A stretch of DNA of 64,000 bases, taken from Lachancea kluyveri NRRL Y-12651. Lineage: Eukaryota; Ascomycota; Saccharomycetes; Saccharomycetales; Saccharomycetaceae. Within the stretch, counting starts at the first letter, position 1. The number at the start of each line of letters is the position of its first letter. This document shows positions 62,773-64,000 of this stretch, one piece after another. The position numbers were made by a program, and so were the translations under genes. Below the pieces are notes generated by a model. It saw nothing but the letters and a program-made list of their open reading frames with translations. It ran no database searches and was not told the origin of the DNA. Where the stretch lies: assembly GCA_000149225.2 (NCBI GenBank), contig CM000693.1, positions 1,673,262 through 1,737,261 on the forward strand, written 5' to 3'.

Positions 62773-63151
62773 GTTTCAAGTATTTAGCCCTTTTAATGCT
62801 CTGTTCCATCAGTACTGCTTCAGGAAAGCAAATTATACAAACTAGTATTATGACTGTTGCTCTGTTGCTACTAGCATTTTTGTACACTTAGATACGTGAA
62901 CAGCTTTACGGTAGATCCGATTATTTTTTTTTTGCTTTACATTTCTCTATTATAACTTCTTGTTTGTTTGTTTATCAGTGACTCCCGGTGACCCACCCAC
63001 CACCACCCACACCGGTGACTAAGGGGGTCTTGCTATATATATTCGTTCTTTCAGTAACGTACAAGATAGAGACATGGTAAAAGTATATAAGCAGAAAGCC
63101 AGGGAATTAAATACAATATCCTTTCTTTCTTGGAACCATGAATAAAACACC
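62773..63151. other. Intergenic region with a C-rich, telomere-like tract
   Basis: This 379-bp region ends in a promoter-like stretch with a telomere-like C/A tract at 62991-63013 and TATATATA near 63034. No gene was seen. Confidence 0.5.
62991..63013. repeat. Interstitial C(2-3)A tract resembling telomeric or Rap1-binding sequence
   Basis: The 23-bp run is built from CCCA/CCA units and ends CACCCACACC, close to Rap1-type telomeric DNA. It is flanked by direct GGTGAC repeats (CCCGGTGACC and ACCGGTGACT). It may be a promoter Rap1 site or a short interstitial telomere seed. Confidence 0.4.
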
Positions 63152-63770
63152 TTGAAAATTGTCCATTCTTTACAAATCAATAGATCAACTAGATATACGT
63201 TGAACAATGGCGCCAAGATCCCAGTCATTGGGTACGGGATATACGAAGTTCCTATCACCAAGACCGCTCAACTAGTCTATGAAGCATTAAAGTCGGGCTA
63301 CCGCCATGTCGATACCGCAGTTGTGTACGAGAATCAAAAAGAAGCTGCCGAAGGTGTCCAAAAATATTTGCAAGAAACAGGCACGTCGAGAAAAGAAATT
63401 CGGTTTACCACCAAATTGTGGAACGACCAACAGGGCTATGAGAAGACCAAGAAAGCGTTGAGCAGTATTGCAGGATATATCAAAGAATACATAGGCTACA
63501 TCGACTTGATTCTTTTACACTCACCACTAACCTCTAAAGAGAAAAGGCTAGGTACGTGGAAGGCGTTGGAAGAAGTTGTTGCAGATCCCTCGAGCGCGTC
63601 GATTCCAGTAAAATCCATCGGTGTATCTAATTTCGGTATCGAGAATTTGAAAGAGCAACTTGAACGTCCTATCAGATATAGGCGACAGCTCTGACGCATT
63701 AATCTCGTTGGATGACGAAACATGGAAAGGTTTTGGATATGCTTACTCCTACAAAGTACTCACGTGGGAT
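63152..63770 (+). pseudogene. Aldo-keto reductase (YJR096W-like) with internal deletion
   Basis: The first 160 or so residues are a good AKR N-terminal half: LNNGAKIPVIGYGIYEVP, YRHVDTAVVYENQKE with catalytic Asp and Tyr, TTKLWN with the catalytic Lys, LILLHSPL with the His, and KSIGVSNFG. The frame then stops at 63694. A C-terminal-like piece in the next frame, DALISLDDETWKG...VLTWD, begins within 30 bases, so more than 100 residues of the barrel's second half, including the cofactor-binding segment, are missing. The 5' end has no ATG in frame; the nearest (63139) gives five codons in another frame. YJR096W-type enzymes reduce xylose, arabinose and other carbonyls with NADPH. Full-length relatives have about 280-290 aa. 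Confidence 0.85.
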
Positions 63771-63931
63771 AACTGTATGATAGTAGTTATTATCACGTTC
63801 TTGCTTCAGTTCTGCATAGCAAGTAGTTACTTTTCTTTTTCGCACTTTTCTTTTTTACGGCTTTCTTGCTTCTTTTCTCTATAATTTCTTTTTTTACGCT
63901 CCGATACTATGTGACTAAAAATCAATAGCAG
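63771..63931. other. Short pyrimidine-rich spacer
   Basis: The spacer is pyrimidine-rich (CTTTTCTTTTTCGCAC and similar) and lies after the reductase remains. No gene was seen. Confidence 0.4.
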
Positions 63932-64000
63932 ATGCATTCGAGGCTTCGTGACCTCCGCAACCATGCAACAAGTGTTAGGTTTACAAGAAATTCTTGGAGG
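63932..64000 (+). CDS. Possible start of a gene cut by the window edge, mitochondrial-presequence-like
   Basis: An ATG at 63932 opens a frame that runs to the last base (23 codons). The encoded start is rich in Arg with Ser, Thr and Asn and a single acidic residue (MHSRLRDLRNHATSVRF), as in a mitochondrial presequence. A second ATG in another frame lies at about 63963. Too little is present to name the gene. Confidence 0.25.
   Translation, partial: MHSRLRDLRNHATSVRFTRNSWR

Overview
This window is nuclear DNA from a budding yeast of the family Saccharomycetaceae. Its proteins align closely with Saccharomyces cerevisiae proteins I can recall, the genes are compact, and the two introns I could resolve carry yeast TACTAAC branch points. 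The left half interleaves genes that S. cerevisiae keeps on two chromosomes: a chromosome XI left-arm set (URB1, PUT3, ATP7, HCS1, SWD2, MCO12, RAM2, SPT23, MAK11, CDC16, YKL023W/SKA1, URA6, PAN3) and a chromosome IX right-arm set (MND2, YVH1, LYS1, the YIR035C-type reductase). One chromosome carrying both sets is what a lineage that never underwent the whole-genome duplication should look like. Zygosaccharomyces or Torulaspora relatives are my best guess; the exact species cannot be read from the sequence.

Bases 1-33150 are a dense, conserved core. It holds ribosome assembly (URB1, MAK11, YVH1), proline-utilisation control (PUT3), ATP synthase subunit d (ATP7), a helicase (HCS1), COMPASS/CPF (SWD2), two anaphase-promoting-complex subunits (MND2, CDC16), prenyltransferase alpha (RAM2), the membrane-tethered lipid regulator (SPT23/MGA2), lysine synthesis (LYS1), pyrimidine nucleotide synthesis (URA6) and mRNA decay (SKA1, PAN3). 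Two introns are called here, in the MCO12-like gene and in the YIR035C-like reductase. URA6 carries a mitochondrial-type leader and membrane anchor ahead of the normal kinase.

Bases 33150-64000 look like accessory, subtelomere-type sequence. Gene density falls, intergenic gaps reach 3-5 kb, and the gene types change to a Cys-rich orphan, a hexose transporter, an AMN1 homologue, a possible Medusa-type regulator, and a large Flo1-type PA14 adhesin with sixteen 45-residue repeats. The last 6 kb hold three broken genes: a SOA1-type sulfonate permease and a JLP1-type sulfonate dioxygenase facing away from each other across one promoter region, and an aldo-keto reductase with an internal deletion.

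The most notable points are the decayed sulfonate-uptake/desulfonation gene pair, the URA6 leader with a plausible second start for a soluble form, the newly resolved introns, and a neighbourhood that combines a clumping regulator (AMN1), a possible morphogenesis regulator and a flocculin. I found no convincing tRNA gene, transposon or centromere.
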